This document shows, piece after piece, positions 5,247 through 6,014 of a stretch of DNA of 6,014 nt. Position 1 is the first letter of the stretch; every line of letters starts with the position of its first letter. The stretch lies in NCBI GenBank assembly GCA_026986085.1, contig JALSPE010000181.1:1-6014 (forward strand), read 5' to 3'. Under the pieces are notes generated by a model. The model was given only the letters and a program-made list of their open reading frames with translations. It searched no databases and was not told the origin of the DNA. The DNA comes from Campylobacteraceae bacterium. Its GTDB lineage: Bacteria > Campylobacterota > Campylobacteria > Campylobacterales > Sulfurovaceae. A program made the translations under genes and the position numbers.

Positions 5247-6014
5247 AGATATTAAGGGTCAAGAAGTGTAGCAGTAGTTTTAATTTAGAGTGTAAAAATA
5301 TTGCAGCAGATAAATCTATATCTCATAGGTGTGCTATGTTTTCACTTTTAAGTAATAAGCCCTCTACTATTAAAAATTTTTTAAGGGCAGAGGATACTTT
5401 GGCATCTTTAAATATTGCAAAACTTCTTGGTGCTAAAGTAGAAGATAGTGGCGATGAGATTAAGATAACTCCACCTAAGAGCCTAAAAGAGCCATTTGAT
5501 ATACTAGATTGTGGTAATGCAGGAACTGGAATGAGGCTATATTGTGGGCTTTTAAGTGGAGTAGATGGCAGTTTTATTTTAACTGGAGACAGGTATCTTC
5601 GCTCTAGACCAATGGCAAGGGTTACAAATCCATTGCGAGAGATTGGGGCAAAGATTGATGGTAGAGAGCAGGGGAATAAAGCCCCTTTGCATATTAGAGG
5701 CGGGAGGCTTAAATCGTTTAAGTATGAGTCTGCTATCGATTCTGCTCAGGTTAAATCTGCACTAATTTTGGCAGCTCTTAATGCAGATGAAAAGAGCTAC
5801 TATAGAGAGAAGCTATTAAGTAGAGACCATACAGAGAGAATGTTAAGAGGTATGGGAGCTTATGTAAAAGATGTAGAGGTAGATGGCAAGAGATGGATAG
5901 AGATAGAGCCACTAAAAGAGCCACTAAAGCCACTAAATATAAGAGTTCCAGCAGATCCTAGCAGTGGCTTCTTTTTTGCAGTTGCAGCATCTATTGTAAA
6001 GGGTGCAAAAGTTA
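5243..6014 (+). CDS. aroA: 3-phosphoshikimate 1-carboxyvinyltransferase (EPSP synthase), N-terminal 257 residues, cut by window end
   Basis: AroA joins shikimate-3-phosphate and phosphoenolpyruvate to give EPSP, the sixth step of the shikimate pathway towards chorismate and Phe, Tyr and Trp. The frame runs open from ATG at 5243 to the window end; about 60% of a normal enzyme of about 430 aa is present. Visible motifs are DKSISHR (23-29, substrate-binding Lys24, Ser25, Arg29), GNAGTGMRL (91-99), GDRYLRSRPM (115-124), SAQVKSALILAAL (167-179), SRDHTERML (193-201) and PADPSSGFFF (236-245), which holds the expected catalytic Asp. SAQVKSA and RDHTERML point to the class II (CP4/Bacillus-like) group. 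The leucine after MR replaces the proline (Pro101) of E. coli AroA. GGAG at 5234-5237 inside pheT is the ribosome binding site, and the start overlaps the pheT stop (ATGA, 5243-5246). Confidence 0.97.
   Translation, partial: MKILRVKKCSSSFNLECKNIAADKSISHRCAMFSLLSNKPSTIKNFLRAEDTLASLNIAKLLGAKVEDSGDEIKITPPKSLKEPFDILDCGNAGTGMRLYCGLLSGVDGSFILTGDRYLRSRPMARVTNPLREIGAKIDGREQGNKAPLHIRGGRLKSFKYESAIDSAQVKSALILAALNADEKSYYREKLLSRDHTERMLRGMGAYVKDVEVDGKRWIEIEPLKEPLKPLNIRVPADPSSGFFFAVAASIVKGAKV

Noticed and set aside
5243..6014. aroA as a truncated pseudogene
   Set aside because: The frame is open to the last base and all expected motifs are present in order; the gene simply continues beyond the window.

Overview
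This AT-rich window most likely comes from a member of the Campylobacterota (epsilonproteobacteria). The main support is gene order: a DJ-1/ThiJ-family gene and a HIT-family gene sit beside pheS-pheT-aroA. As I recall it, this is the same neighbourhood as in Campylobacter jejuni (thiJ, HIT, pheS, pheT, aroA, then ispH and rpsA). The protein sequences and the AGA/TTA-rich codon use agree with this. I cannot name the genus from this window.

Layout. Bases 3-179 are the 3' end of a molybdenum-cofactor gene (mogA) on the + strand. A 7-bp tandem repeat array starts at the next base (180-298) and runs into a short C-rich 8-bp periodic block (297-328). A small + strand gene of unknown function (69 aa, 380-589) follows. 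Bases 590-892 hold no gene, but they are packed with inverted repeats. These include two 27-bp near-identical copies of a hairpin-forming repeat, a third palindrome with a related core, and a 14-bp perfect stem-loop close to the convergent gene end. Next come two - strand genes that form a small operon: a HIT-family nucleotide hydrolase (1471-1827) followed by a DJ-1/YajL-like protein (893-1459). A 96-bp divergent promoter region (1828-1923) contains an inverted repeat. It separates them from a tightly coupled + strand operon: pheS (TTG start), pheT and aroA (cut by the window end). pheS/pheT and pheT/aroA each overlap by 4 bases (ATGA).

Function. PheS and PheT assemble as the two subunits of phenylalanyl-tRNA synthetase. 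AroA makes 5-enolpyruvylshikimate-3-phosphate on the shikimate pathway, which leads to phenylalanine. The operon therefore joins synthesis and use of the same amino acid. The HIT and DJ-1 proteins are housekeeping or stress proteins without an evident direct link to it.

Most of the window is ordinary conserved housekeeping sequence. The points worth a second look are the repeat-rich segments (180-328 and 590-850), the divergent-promoter inverted repeat, the unknown small gene, and a PheT whose B3/B4 editing domain looks heavily degenerate. I see no convincing new multi-gene system.
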